DNA from: Streptomyces sp. JJ66
GTDB taxonomy: Bacteria > Actinomycetota > Actinomycetes > Streptomycetales > Streptomycetaceae
Length of the DNA stretch: 64,000 nucleotides
Assembly: GCF_019303495.1 (NCBI RefSeq)
Contig: NZ_JAEVFI010000009.1
Location: 62,001 to 126,000 of the forward strand
Direction: 5' to 3'
A model generated the notes under the pieces. That model was not told the DNA's origin. It searched no databases and saw only the letters and a list, made by a program, of their open reading frames with translations. Below are positions 44,189-53,029 of the stretch, in pieces; position 1 is the stretch's first letter, and each line of letters opens with the position of its first letter. The translations under genes and the position numbers were made by a program.

Positions 44189-44598
44189 CGTACCGGCGCG
44201 CCCGGGGCACCGGGAAGTCCCGGCTGGATCGTCGCGTCGTCACGCTTGTGTCACAGTCCGGCGGCTCCGCCCTCGCCCGGTTGGCTCACCCTTCCGGGGT
44301 TTTTCCGGGCCGTGGAAAGACGTGGCGGTCAGCGCTCCCGGAATCGCTGGGTAAAGCGTTACCGTGCGACGTCCGAATTCCTCGCGACCGCGCTTTCCGG
44401 CGCACTGCGCGGCGCAGGTTCGGACCTTTTCCGGACGCGGCCGAGACACTCGCGGACAGCTGTGATACAAGCGGTGAGTTCTGCCGGTTCGCGCACCTCG
44501 AAGCCGGCGTCGAGCAGCAGGTGCGGCAGCCGTCCGGAGCCTCGATATGAGGGTGAGTCTCCCGGCCCTCGCGGACCGCCGGGTGCCGCGCGGGAGGA
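44189..44598. other. Gene-free stretch with a possible decayed regulator tail
   Basis: I see no convincing gene here. On the minus strand, bases near 44450-44545 read GRLPHLLLDAGFEVREPAEL, which resembles the end of a WYL-type regulator (…VLEPPEL…). There is no start, no upstream domain and no ribosome-binding site. It may be a fragment or a chance match. Confidence 0.25.
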
Positions 44599-45459
44599 TC
44601 AGCGCGCGGCGCGGGGCTGCTCGAAGCGCAGCAGGAGTTCATTGGCCTGCGAGTAACAGGGCCGCACGCGGCACCGACCGTCGGCCAGCCGGACGGCCGG
44701 GAAGCGCACGTGCGTCCGCTTGTCGGCGACGTCGTCGAGGATGCGGGCGACGCGGACGGGCGCACCGGCGCGGGCCGGGCGCAGCCACACGGCGCACTCG
44801 CTCTCGGCGCGGGCGGGCAGCGCGGCCAGCGGCAGGCGGGCGGTGAACCACGCGCCGTCGGGTTCCGCGGGCACGGCCACCAGCGGTTCGGGGGCTGCCC
44901 CGGCGTCCGGCGGCCCGACCTCGACGCGGGCGCCCTCGCCCAGTTCGGCGCCGTACAGCTGGCCGCGCAGGGTGAGCACGCCGTCAGCCAGCTTCACGTC
45001 GGCGGCCTCGGCGTGCGGCCAGCGCTGCCAGGCCCGCACCGCGAGGGTGCCGCCGGTGGTGGTGCACGGTATGCGCACGCCGAGCCAGGTGCGGTCCGGG
45101 CGCGGCCTGCGGTCCACCAGGGAGCGCAGGTCGTGCGTGCCGGGCAGCAGGCGGCTGCGGCGACGCTCCCCGTCGCTGAACCAGGCGTGCCACACCCCCT
45201 CCGCCAGCGGCATGGTGCTGGGCAGCGCGGCCCGCAGGACGCCGGGCGACGTGGGCACCAGCGGCAGCCGCACCTCCTCGGCCGCACCGCGCCCGCTCGC
45301 CGGCCGGCGTCGCAGCAGCAGCCCGGTGTCCCAGCGCCCGGCGGCGTCGTCATGGGCGACGCCGAGGGCGACGTCGAAGGTGAGGCCGCCCGCGCTGTCG
45401 GCCGTGCAGTGGGCGCGCGGGCGCACCCGCTCGGCCGGGCGTCCGGCGGCGGCGTTCAT
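44599..45459 (-). CDS. Unknown protein of a wall-polymer glycosyltransferase-associated family
   Basis: The 286-residue soluble protein is beta-rich. Conserved-looking blocks are LPSTMPLAEGVWHAWFSDGE, RRSRLLPGTHDLRSLVDRRP, LAVRAWQRWPHAEAADVKLA and LRPARAGAPVRVARILDDVADK. I recall similar stretches in Streptomyces proteins encoded beside, or fused to, teichoic-acid-type glycosyltransferases, but no such gene is next to it here. The ATG at 45459 is the most likely start. A longer in-frame start at 45570 would add a His-rich segment HAPTHGHGHQHG. Function unknown. Confidence 0.65.
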   Translation of the reverse strand: MNAAAGRPAERVRPRAHCTADSAGGLTFDVALGVAHDDAAGRWDTGLLLRRRPASGRGAAEEVRLPLVPTSPGVLRAALPSTMPLAEGVWHAWFSDGERRRSRLLPGTHDLRSLVDRRPRPDRTWLGVRIPCTTTGGTLAVRAWQRWPHAEAADVKLADGVLTLRGQLYGAELGEGARVEVGPPDAGAAPEPLVAVPAEPDGAWFTARLPLAALPARAESECAVWLRPARAGAPVRVARILDDVADKRTHVRFPAVRLADGRCRVRPCYSQANELLLRFEQPRAAR

Positions 45460-45663
45460 CCGCGCCGCCCCCGTTCCGTCCCCGGCCCGAATGCCGTGCT
45501 GGTGGCCGTGGCCATGGGTAGGTGCATGCGTCCCTGATTCCGAAATCGACGCGGAGGCGGTCTCCCGCACCGGAGACCTGTCCGCCGTGCACCCGTTAAG
45601 ACCGGGATGCGGGGCCCGGGGTTGGCCCGGGGGACGGAGTTCTTCACCACATCGCCACCACGT

Positions 45664-45689
45664 GCGGACCGCAGCGGGGTGCGGTCCGT
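45664..45689. terminator. Hairpin downstream of rpf (second of two)
   Basis: A perfect 9-bp stem CGGACCGCA / TGCGGTCCG with a 6-base loop lies beyond the first rpf terminator, in the gene-free stretch 45460-45786. Confidence 0.6.
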
Positions 45690-45699
45690 CACGAGGCGC

Positions 45700-45736
45700 G
45701 GCGCCCCGCCACGGTGCGGGACCGTGACGGGGCGCC
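45700..45736 (-). terminator. Hairpin terminator of the rpf gene
   Basis: A 16-bp stem with one mismatch (45700-45715 with 45721-45736) and a 5-base loop lies 51 bp after the rpf stop on the minus strand. Confidence 0.75.
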
Positions 45737-45786
45737 GGGTGCGCGTGCCGGACGCGCCCGCGAGAGCCGCGGACGCCGCGCCTGGC

Positions 45787-46470
45787 TCAGACCTTCAGGC
45801 CCTGGCCGGGCACGATGAGGTCCGGGTCACCGCCGATGACATCCGCGTTGGCCTCGTAGACCTGCCGCCAGTCCGCGCCGTGCGCCTCGGCGATGCGGCT
45901 CAGCGTGTCACCGGCCTTCACTGTGTAGGTGGCGCGCGGGTGGCTGCGGTTGGCACGCGGCTCGGCGGTCCGCTCACGGGCCTCGGAACCGCCCACGGAC
46001 TGGCTGGGCGCGCTCGGCTGAGCGGGCTGGGCCGGCTGCTGCGGAGCCGACTTCTGCGGGGCCGGCTGCTTGGCGGGAGCGCCGGAGCCGGACGACTGCG
46101 TCGCGCCCGGGTCCGTGCCGTACAGGCCGAGCTTCGCCGAGCAGGCCGGCCAGGCGCCCCAGCCCTGGGCGTTCTGCACCTTGCCCGCGATCTCGATCTG
46201 CTGCGCGCGGGTGGCCTGGTCGGCGGTCGCCGCGTAGGCGGAGCCGCCGTACGCCGCCCAGGTGCTGGCGGAGAACTGCAGGCCACCGTAGTAGCCGTTC
46301 CCCGTGTTGATCTGCCAGTTGCCGCCGCTCTCGCACTGGGCGAGCCGGTCCCACACGCCGCCGTCCGCCGCGTGGGCGGGGCCGGTCGTGAGGGCGAGCA
46401 GCGCCAGCGGAGCCGCGACGGTCAGCGAGACCGCGCCCGCACGTGCTGCTTTACCACGACGATCGAACAA
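45787..46470 (-). CDS. Resuscitation-promoting-factor-like transglycosylase with LysM
   Basis: The 227-residue precursor has a signal peptide ending near AHA-ADGG (residue ~35). The Rpf lysozyme-like domain follows, GVWDRLAQCESGGNWQINTG then NGYYGGLQFSASTWAAYGG, whose Glu in CESGG is catalytic. A Gln/Pro/Ala linker leads to a C-terminal LysM (TYTVKAGDTLSRIAEAHGAD). It cleaves peptidoglycan and promotes spore germination. The start is a TTG with GAGAGGGA upstream. In other Streptomyces such genes carry a c-di-AMP riboswitch, but I could not find its conserved elements in 46471-46870. Confidence 0.92.
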   Translation of the reverse strand: MFDRRGKAARAGAVSLTVAAPLALLALTTGPAHAADGGVWDRLAQCESGGNWQINTGNGYYGGLQFSASTWAAYGGSAYAATADQATRAQQIEIAGKVQNAQGWGAWPACSAKLGLYGTDPGATQSSGSGAPAKQPAPQKSAPQQPAQPAQPSAPSQSVGGSEARERTAEPRANRSHPRATYTVKAGDTLSRIAEAHGADWRQVYEANADVIGGDPDLIVPGQGLKV

Positions 46471-47007
46471 GACGAATCCCTCTCATACGCCCCGGGGTCC
46501 CCCGGCCCCGCCGGACCCCCAAACGCGCTCTAGTGCGTCCTGAAGGCTCCGCGCGGCCCGTCCGCCACGGGGTACTGCTGGGTTGGTGCGTGGGGCACTC
46601 CGGGCGGCGGCACGTGGTGTGTGCCCGCTCGGCGTGCCCGGGCGGCGGACTGCCCCGGGTGGTGCTCGGTGCACCGCCGGAAAATGTAGGGACGACTCCG
46701 GGCCATCTCCAAACAACGGGCCGAATATGCAGGCCAGTTGGCATTTACTTCTGGTAACGACGAAAGCCTGGGCAGTAGTTTTGCGATACTAAATCCCTCT
46801 ATGTCAGATTCTGCGTCGTCCACGCTGTGCTCCACGTCACCGGCACAACATCTACCGCTTGTCCCTTAATTGACTGACCGTGACCGTTTTCGACAGTCTG
46901 CTCACCATGCGCGTTCACCGAACGGACACGGTGCCGCCGGTTGCGTGACTGTCACCACAGGTCCGCCGTTGTGCAGTCGAACCAGTACCGAACGCCAGGA
47001 GCCCCCT
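46471..47007. other. Divergent regulatory stretch between rpf and an unknown gene
   Basis: This 537-bp region holds the promoters of two divergent genes and is locally AT-richer near 46740-46870. I see short hairpin-forming GC blocks near 46486-46520, but no riboswitch core, operator or small gene that I can defend. Confidence 0.4.
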
Positions 47008-47820
47008 GTGTCCTCCATGCTCGACGTCAGTGACGAGGTACGTGCCGAGATCGGCGACGATGAAGCGGCCAAGCTGCTCGCCGGTGAGACGCTGCCCGAG
47101 AGGTACGACTGCACGTCCTGCCGCACGCCCGGCAGCGCCCACAGCGAGCGCACCAGCACGGTGTTGTTCGTCGGTGAGGAGACGGCCGTGCTGGCCTTCG
47201 CGCACGCGGGCTGCATCCCCTCGCAGATCGTCCGCGTCTCCGAAGAGCAGATCCAAAGCGCCGTCCGCACCATCTCCGGTGAGGCCGACAGTTCCTCCGC
47301 CGCTCCCGCGACTACCCCCGGCATCCCGGAGCTGGCGTATGAGCGGCAGGCCGTCCTCGGCGTGACCTGCGGTCAGGTCCTCATCGGGGACCAGCTGCAC
47401 CCGGCCATCGTCGTGGAGCCGACCGGGCCCATCGCCCGGCCGGGCACCACCGGCGGCAACGACGAGTTCCTGACGCTGCTGACCGAATCCGGGTTCACGC
47501 CGGTGACGGATGTGGCTCAGCGTCCCGGCATGCTGCCCGGCTGGTCGGTTCTGATGGCCATGGGCAAGCTGCACGCCGTGCTCCAGCCGGCCGAGGAGGG
47601 GCAGCAGCCCGTGTCCTGGTGGCAGGCGCACCAGCCGCTGGCGGTCACCGACGAGTGGCGGGCCACGGTCAACAAGACGAACTCCGTCGTCGTCTACGCG
47701 GCACCCGTCGGCGCCATCGGCCAGCAGGCGCGCGAGGATCTCCTGCGGGACGCGCTCGACAAGGCCGCGGCGAGCGGGGTACTCGTCGCCGCGACGATGC
47801 CGCTGGCGGGCACGTCCTGA
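47008..47820 (+). CDS. Hypothetical protein with CxxC...HxGC motif
   Basis: The 270-residue cytosolic protein is of unknown function. Its N-terminal third has YDCTSCRTPGSAH and AFAHAGCIPSQIV, a Cys2..His..Cys pattern that could bind zinc. The C-terminal two thirds look like a small mixed fold with PGMLPGWSVLMAMGKLHAVL and WRATVNKTNSVVVYA. AGGAG lies six bases before the GTG at 47008; the frame is open further upstream but without a ribosome-binding site. It is monocistronic and ends at a strong hairpin. Confidence 0.7.
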   Translation: MSSMLDVSDEVRAEIGDDEAAKLLAGETLPERYDCTSCRTPGSAHSERTSTVLFVGEETAVLAFAHAGCIPSQIVRVSEEQIQSAVRTISGEADSSSAAPATTPGIPELAYERQAVLGVTCGQVLIGDQLHPAIVVEPTGPIARPGTTGGNDEFLTLLTESGFTPVTDVAQRPGMLPGWSVLMAMGKLHAVLQPAEEGQQPVSWWQAHQPLAVTDEWRATVNKTNSVVVYAAPVGAIGQQAREDLLRDALDKAAASGVLVAATMPLAGTS

Positions 47821-47842
47821 TCCGCGGCCCGCACCCGGGGTG

Positions 47843-47879
47843 CCGTCCCTGCCCGGCCCCGGTGGCCGGGCAGGGACGG
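47843..47879 (+). terminator. Perfect 16-bp hairpin terminator
   Basis: CCGTCCCTGCCCGGCC (47843-47858) pairs exactly with 47864-47879 around a 5-base loop, 22 bp after the preceding stop codon. Confidence 0.85.
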
Positions 47880-48032
47880 TCTGCCCTGCTCCCGCCCCTT
47901 TCCGCTCCCGGGGCAGCCCGGGAACCTGGCCGCAGGCCAGGCAGCGGTCCGGGCTGCCGTAAACCCTCGCCGGGGAAGCCGCGTTCGGCGGTTACCCGCA
48001 TCCAACGGCGGGCACCGCTCGTTGGCTCAGAC

Positions 48033-48356
48033 GTGCACTCCTACGAACCTTCCCGCGCCCGATACCCGTACCCCGACCACGGTCAGATTCCCGGCATGCG
48101 ACCCCCGCACGAACCCGTCGCCGAACGCCTGGGCCGGTCCGCGACGCCGATCTTCGACGCCCTGTACGCCGAATACCGCCGCCTCTTCCGCGCGCTGCCC
48201 GGCGACCGGACCGGCGAAGAGGAACTGCGCTTCACCGGGTTCGGCGCGGTCTACGGCACCGGGTTCAGCGCCGTGCGGTACGACGAGGGGCGGCACCGGG
48301 CGCCGATGCGGCCCGCCGCCGCGCTGCCGCCCGCCCCGCGCGACAGCGGCCGTTAG
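48033..48356 (+). CDS. Small conserved-looking hypothetical protein
   Basis: The 107-residue protein has a Tyr/Pro-rich beginning (VHSYEPSRARYPYPDHGQIP), then PVAERLGRSATPIFDALYAE, YRRLFRALPGDRTGEEELRF and a Gly-rich tail. I start at the GTG at 48033; an ATG at 48096 is equally placed and neither has a clear ribosome-binding site. No domain is recognised. It is followed by a 369-bp gene-free stretch (48357-48725) in which I see nothing. Confidence 0.55.
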   Translation: MHSYEPSRARYPYPDHGQIPGMRPPHEPVAERLGRSATPIFDALYAEYRRLFRALPGDRTGEEELRFTGFGAVYGTGFSAVRYDEGRHRAPMRPAAALPPAPRDSGR

Positions 48357-48725
48357 CCACTGCCCGCACCGGTCCGCTCGCGGCGGGGGCGGCCCTCCCC
48401 CACGGCCGCCCTCCCCAGCCACCCCCACGCGGGCACCAGGGACTGTCCGGCGGATCGTAGCGGGGCCGAGACGCCCCCACCCCAGCGGCCGGGCGGTGCC
48501 CCAGCTCCGGCGCCGGTCCGCGTTCCCGAACCGTCCGAACACGGCCCGGCATGAGGACGACCCGACGCCTTGCCGCGCACCGCATCTGTCGCGCGACCTG
48601 CCACCACGATCCGCAGGACTGGTCCTAGTTACTCCAGCAGTACCTTCCGTAGTCGTCTCCGGGTAAGGCCGCTAGCCGGACCCGTCGTGACTCGTCTGTC
48701 GCTGGTCAGCGGTCTGTGAAAGCAG

Positions 48726-49388
48726 TTACCAGCGCTCTGTCCCCGGCGGCTGGTCACCGAAGGCGGCGCGGTGACGGCGGCGCAGGCTGCCACGCATCAG
48801 CCGGGCCACGGGGCGGGCCGGAACCCCCGCGCGCTCCTCCGGCTCGGCGACCGAAGCCAGCCAGGGGGGCATGAACGACAGCGTCCACTTCGGGGCGGAC
48901 CTCACCATGCCCCGCTCGAAGTTCTTCCAGAGGGCGGCATCCAGGTGCGGGGCCAGTCGGCCCACCAGCTCGCGCTCCTCGTCGGCGGTATGGGTGCCCA
49001 GCAACTCATGAGTGGCCCGCGCGGCCTTCTCCAGTTCCCGCGCGCTGTCGGCTCCGCCGCGGAGGCCGGCCACGGCCCGCACCAGACGGGCCTGCCGCGC
49101 CTCCAACTCGGCGTGCTCGGTCTGCAGCAGCTCCAGGGCCTCGGCGTCCGCGCCGCGCTCGTGCAGGGCCGGCCACAGGATCTCGTCCTCACCCTCGTGG
49201 TGGTGGGCGATGAGTTCGCAGATCCGGCCCGCGTAGCGGGTCAGATGCGGCACCCGGCCGTCTCCGGGCCGTTCCGCCAGGTCGGCGGCGGTCCGGGAGA
49301 CCCGGTCGAGGTCTCGCAGCATCGCCCGATGGGCCAGAATCATGGTCAGGTGGGGCTTCGGCAGGCGGTGGGGGCTGGGGTTGTTCAC
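48726..49388 (-). CDS. Hemerythrin-domain protein
   Basis: The 220-residue helical protein has the hemerythrin di-iron ligand pattern: an early His (ILAHRAMLRDLDRV), ICELIAHHHEGEDEILWPAL with H..HE, LLQTEHAELEARQ and LGTHTADEERELV. A C-terminal extension (KWTLSFMPPWLASVAEPEER) is typical of the actinobacterial form. It could sense or bind oxygen or nitric oxide. The GTG start has AAAGGA upstream. It follows the DUF6875 gene by 64 bp on the same strand, so it may be the last gene of the biosynthetic operon. Confidence 0.85.
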   Translation of the reverse strand: MNNPSPHRLPKPHLTMILAHRAMLRDLDRVSRTAADLAERPGDGRVPHLTRYAGRICELIAHHHEGEDEILWPALHERGADAEALELLQTEHAELEARQARLVRAVAGLRGGADSARELEKAARATHELLGTHTADEERELVGRLAPHLDAALWKNFERGMVRSAPKWTLSFMPPWLASVAEPEERAGVPARPVARLMRGSLRRRHRAAFGDQPPGTERW

Positions 49389-49452
49389 GGAGAGGTCCTT
49401 TCACAAGAGCGGGCCGACGGGTCGGGGCGCGGCGGGAGCTGCCGCCGGGCGG

Positions 49453-50091
49453 TCAGCACAGGCTGCCGCCCGCGGCCAGCAGGGCGCCGGAGTCGAAGAG
49501 CCGGACAAAGGACGGGTCCACCTTCGCCGCTGAACGGTAGTGGGAGCCATACCGCTCCCGGTACTGCTCGAACCACGCGGGGCGCTGATGGAGGAACAAG
49601 ATGTCATGAAAGGCCATGCGCCGGACGGCGGTCAGCGGCAGTGGTGAGCGGTTCACCGGGAAGAGCGGGTTGTGCGCGGCGGGCGCGGCGCACTCCGGGT
49701 GCATCTGGCCAAGCATCAAGCCCCGGCTCACGGCGGTGTCCTTCGCGGCCCGGTGGGCCTCGTCCACCAGGATCCACTCCTCGCGTCGCATACCGTCGAA
49801 GACGACGATCAGGCTCTCCAGAGCGGGGTTCGCGGAGACTGTCAGCAGCGCGTCGAAGTGGTCCATGGCGGCCTGGAGCAGTTCCACCAGCCGGGCCGTG
49901 TCTGACCCCGCGGTCCAGTCGCAGCGCACCAGCGTCAGGAAGTTGGCGCGCCGCGCTGGTGCCACGAAGGGGCAGACCGCTCCGGAGCGGCCCAGCCTCG
50001 GGTGAGGGGCTCCGATGTAGTCGGCGAGCCAGGCGTCCAGCAGCTCATGCTGGCGACTGGAGAGCGGCCGGAACGGGGACGCGCGGTTCAT
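49453..50091 (-). CDS. DUF6875-domain protein
   Basis: The 212-residue soluble protein matches my recollection of DUF6875. Its N-terminal block LDAWLADYIGAPHPRLGRSG leads into VCPFVAPARRANFLTLVRCD, and later come HPECAAPAAHNPLFPVNRSP and ILFLHQRPAWFEQYRERYGS. Function is unknown; members tend to sit in secondary-metabolite clusters. Its ATG overlaps the aminotransferase stop by 4 bp, tying it tightly to that enzyme. Conserved Cys/His residues suggest metal or thiol chemistry, but I cannot assign a reaction. Confidence 0.7.
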   Translation of the reverse strand: MNRASPFRPLSSRQHELLDAWLADYIGAPHPRLGRSGAVCPFVAPARRANFLTLVRCDWTAGSDTARLVELLQAAMDHFDALLTVSANPALESLIVVFDGMRREEWILVDEAHRAAKDTAVSRGLMLGQMHPECAAPAAHNPLFPVNRSPLPLTAVRRMAFHDILFLHQRPAWFEQYRERYGSHYRSAAKVDPSFVRLFDSGALLAAGGSLC

Positions 50092-51236
50092 GACGGCGTC
50101 CCGGCGGCAGAGCGCCGACCTTGCTCGGAGGCCGTGCCGACTGGGGTCGGGGCTTCGGCCAGCACGGCCTGCAACGCGGTCGCACAGCGCTCGGTTTGCT
50201 CGCGGGTGCCCACCGTGATCCGCAGATGGCCAGGAAGGTTCAGCAGGCCGAGGTCGCGGACGAGAACCCGGTGCCGCTCGGCAAGCCGGGCGGCCACCCA
50301 GGCGCTGTCGGTGGGGACGCGCGCCATCACGAAGTTCGCGGCGGACGGCAGCGGTTCGGCACCGGCCGTGCGGACTCCCTTCACCAGCAGGTCGCGGGCG
50401 TCGGCGGTCTCGGCCCGGACTCGCTCCAGGTAGCCGGGCTGGGCCAGGGCCTGCAGCACGGCACGTTCCGCCGGGCGGCTGACCCGGAACGGCAGGGCGC
50501 GGGCGGCCCGGTTCACCTGGGTGACCAGGTCCGGCGGGCCGATCGCACAGCCGATCCGCAGCGAAGCCAGGCCCCACGCCTTGGAGAAGGTGCGCAGCAC
50601 CAGTGCGCGGGCGCCGTCGCGGACGGCCGCCAGGGCGTAATGTTCGGCGGGGTCGGTGAAGTCCAGGTACGCCTCGTCGAAGACCAGCACGCCGGGGGCG
50701 TGGCGAGCGGCGGAGAGCAGCAGTCCGGTCTCGTCGCGGGTGAGCAGTGCGCCCGTCGGGTTGAGGGGGTTGCAGGCGAACGCCAGGTGGGCGCCGTCCC
50801 GCACAGCGTCGGCGAGCTGGTCGGCGGGGATCCGGTAGCCGCGCAGCGGCAGGGACCGCACCTGGGCGCCGACAGCCGTCGCGGCGGCGAGGTAGCCGGG
50901 GAAGGTGTGGTCGGTGGTGACGGTGGCCGCCTCCGGCGCGGCGGTGAGGAAGGCGAGGGAGGTCAGCAGTACCAGCTCGTCCACACCGTTGCCGAGGGCC
51001 AGCATCTCCTCCGGGACGCGGAAGTGGCGGGCCAGCGCCGCTCGGAACCGGGCATAGGCGGGGTCGGGGTAGTGGGGCAGGGAGTCGGCGGCCTCGCGTT
51101 GCACGGCCTCGACGGCCCCGGGGGGCGGGCCGAAGGCGGATTCGTTGAGGTGGAGCCGCAGCACGTCGGCGCCGTCCGCCCGGACCGCCGGGGCGGTCTG
51201 GAAGAAGGACGACTGCTGCGGGCGGTCGGGGCTCAT
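50088..51236 (-). CDS. PLP-dependent aminotransferase, HisC-like
   Basis: The 382-residue fold-type I aminotransferase resembles histidinol-phosphate aminotransferase. It has LHLNESAFGPPPGAVEA, LALGNGVDELVLL, the PLP-ring Asn motif FACNPLNPTGALL, the Asp/Tyr motif LVFDEAYLDF, and the Schiff-base lysine in TFSKAWGLASLRIGCAIG. It is not near his genes and is linked to DUF6875 and a fatty acyl-AMP ligase. A role in aminating a lipid-derived carbonyl or making an amino-acid building block is therefore more likely than histidine synthesis. Confidence 0.87.
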   Translation of the reverse strand: MSPDRPQQSSFFQTAPAVRADGADVLRLHLNESAFGPPPGAVEAVQREAADSLPHYPDPAYARFRAALARHFRVPEEMLALGNGVDELVLLTSLAFLTAAPEAATVTTDHTFPGYLAAATAVGAQVRSLPLRGYRIPADQLADAVRDGAHLAFACNPLNPTGALLTRDETGLLLSAARHAPGVLVFDEAYLDFTDPAEHYALAAVRDGARALVLRTFSKAWGLASLRIGCAIGPPDLVTQVNRAARALPFRVSRPAERAVLQALAQPGYLERVRAETADARDLLVKGVRTAGAEPLPSAANFVMARVPTDSAWVAARLAERHRVLVRDLGLLNLPGHLRITVGTREQTERCATALQAVLAEAPTPVGTASEQGRRSAAGTPS

Positions 51237-51319
51237 GTGGTGTGCTCCTGAGGTCGGTCCTCAGGGCCGGGCAGGCCCTGAGGCGTGGGCGGCCGGGTCG
51301 AGAAGTCTCTGATGGTTCG

Positions 51320-53029
51320 TCAGTCGAACGGGACCCTGGCGACGGTCCGCAGCCGGTCCTGGTTGAGCAGCGCGCGGCTGCGGGATCGCTGGATCTTTCC
51401 ACTGGGGGTTCTCGGCAGCGCACCTCGGTCCAGGAAGCGGCACTCGGCGAGGGCGACCCCGGATTTCGCGGCGGCGACGGCGGCGGCCTGGCCGGCGACA
51501 CGGTGGAAGTCGTCGGTGCGCCGCCGGATCTCGGTGAGCAGAACCAGCCGTGGTGGCCCCGTTCCGGTGGTCTCCAGCAGAACCGAGCTGCCGTGGCGCA
51601 GGGTCCCCAGCCCGTCGAGGGCGGCTTCGATCTCGGTGGCGTAGATCTTGCGTCCGCCGACGGAGAGCATGTCGTCGGTGCGGCCGGTGAGGTAGAGGTC
51701 GCCCTGGTGGAGGAAGCCGCGGTCGCCGGTGTGGAACCGGCCCCCGGGGAAGCGGTCGGCGGTGCGCCGGGGGTCCCCGTAGTACCCGGCGGCGAGGCTG
51801 GGTGAGGTGAGGGTGATCTCCTCCACGCGGCCGGAGCGGGTGGGGGTGAGGTTCACGCCCGGCAAGGGCGGGCCGTTGGAGACCAGTGGCACGGCGCGCG
51901 GGGCGTCGGGGGTGGTCTCGGCGGCCTCGCCATCGAGAAGGGCGGCGCCGTCGAAGTAGCGGACGACCGGTTCCCGGAACCACGGGGTGGCGGCGGCGGC
52001 CAGCGTCGCCTCGGCGAGGCCGTAAGCGGGCATGAATGCCTCTGGGCGCAGCCCGGAGGGGGCGAAGCGCCGGCGGGCCTGGTCGAGGGTGTGCCAGTCG
52101 ACGCGCTCCGCCCCCAGAACCAGGACACGCAGGGTCAGTTCCCGGGGCAGGGCGGCGGTACGGCTCTGGGCCCGGGTGGCCAGGTGCAGCGCGGTGCTGG
52201 TGCCCGCGGTCATGGTGGCGCCGTACTCGGAGAGGTCGCGGAACCAGCTGCGGGGGGCCATGGCGAAGCGCTCCGGCGTGGACAGCACCAGGTCGAAGTC
52301 GTAGGCCCAGGCGTTGAGCAGGCATCCGAAGACGCCCATGTCGTGGGAGAGCGGCAACCAGCAGCCGATGGTCTCCCGGCCGGGAGCGCTGCCCGCGAAG
52401 TCCAGCATCATGCCGAGCTGCGCGGCGATGGCGCGGGGGGTCAGCGCACAGCCCTTGGGGGTGCTGGTACTGCCCGAGGAGTACTGGATGAAGGCGATGT
52501 CATCGAGGCCGGGTGGGCAGGGTTCGACACGGTGGCCGCCGGTGGTGACCGACTGAGCGGCCAGGGTCGCCCAGTCGGTCACCGGCAGCGCGCCGGTCAG
52601 GTCGGGCGGGGCCGGCAGGGCCGTTTCGGGGGTGAGGACGAGCAGCCCGGGGTCGAGCTGCCCGGCGAGGGTGCGCAGCTGGTCGCCGTATTCGGCGGAG
52701 GTCATGCCGCGGGCGGGGAGGGGAAGGGAGGCGACGGTGCCGCCGGCGATCCAGACGGCGAGGAGTCCGCGTACGGCCTCGGGGGTGTTGGTGAGGACGG
52801 CCCCGACGCGGGTCCCGGGGCCTACCCCGGCGGAGCGGAGAGCCGCGGCCATGGTGTGGGCCTCCGCCACCACGTCGCGCCACGGGGTGTGGGTGAAGGC
52901 GGTGTCCTGCCAGGCGTGGAGGGTGCCCCGGCCGGTGCGGCTGAGGAGCGCCTCCCAGAGGCCGGGGTGCGGGGCCGCCGCCGATCGGGCGCTCTGGTCG
53001 GCGGCGGCGCGGGGGGTGGGCGGGGTCAT
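51320..53029 (-). CDS. Fatty acyl-AMP ligase (FAAL)
   Basis: The 569-residue adenylate-forming enzyme has the P-loop FIQYSSGSTSTPKGCALTP. The FAAL-characteristic GCWLPLSHDMGVFGCLLNAW follows, then AYGLAEATLAA, GDRGFLHQGDLYLTGRTDDM and the C-terminal catalytic lysine region TPSGKIQRS. FAALs activate fatty acids as adenylates and load them on an acyl carrier protein rather than CoA. The free ACP gene at 60547 is the obvious partner. Its ATG overlaps the desaturase stop by 4 bp. Confidence 0.9.
   Translation of the reverse strand: MTPPTPRAAADQSARSAAAPHPGLWEALLSRTGRGTLHAWQDTAFTHTPWRDVVAEAHTMAAALRSAGVGPGTRVGAVLTNTPEAVRGLLAVWIAGGTVASLPLPARGMTSAEYGDQLRTLAGQLDPGLLVLTPETALPAPPDLTGALPVTDWATLAAQSVTTGGHRVEPCPPGLDDIAFIQYSSGSTSTPKGCALTPRAIAAQLGMMLDFAGSAPGRETIGCWLPLSHDMGVFGCLLNAWAYDFDLVLSTPERFAMAPRSWFRDLSEYGATMTAGTSTALHLATRAQSRTAALPRELTLRVLVLGAERVDWHTLDQARRRFAPSGLRPEAFMPAYGLAEATLAAAATPWFREPVVRYFDGAALLDGEAAETTPDAPRAVPLVSNGPPLPGVNLTPTRSGRVEEITLTSPSLAAGYYGDPRRTADRFPGGRFHTGDRGFLHQGDLYLTGRTDDMLSVGGRKIYATEIEAALDGLGTLRHGSSVLLETTGTGPPRLVLLTEIRRRTDDFHRVAGQAAAVAAAKSGVALAECRFLDRGALPRTPSGKIQRSRSRALLNQDRLRTVARVPFD

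Noticed and set aside
44286..44765. 159-codon minus-strand frame upstream of the wall-associated unknown
   Set aside because: Its first part is out of frame inside the neighbouring gene, it has no ribosome-binding site, and its composition is non-coding.
46471..46870. Possible c-di-AMP (ydaO) riboswitch upstream of rpf
   Set aside because: Known for rpf genes in other Streptomyces, but I could not find the conserved pairing elements or a GGGTGAATC-type core. Only a GGGGGACC block occurs.
50092..51501. Upstream extension of the DUF6875 frame to 682 residues
   Set aside because: It is a shadow of the aminotransferase gene on the same strand in another frame, with typical Arg/Pro-rich antisense-like composition.
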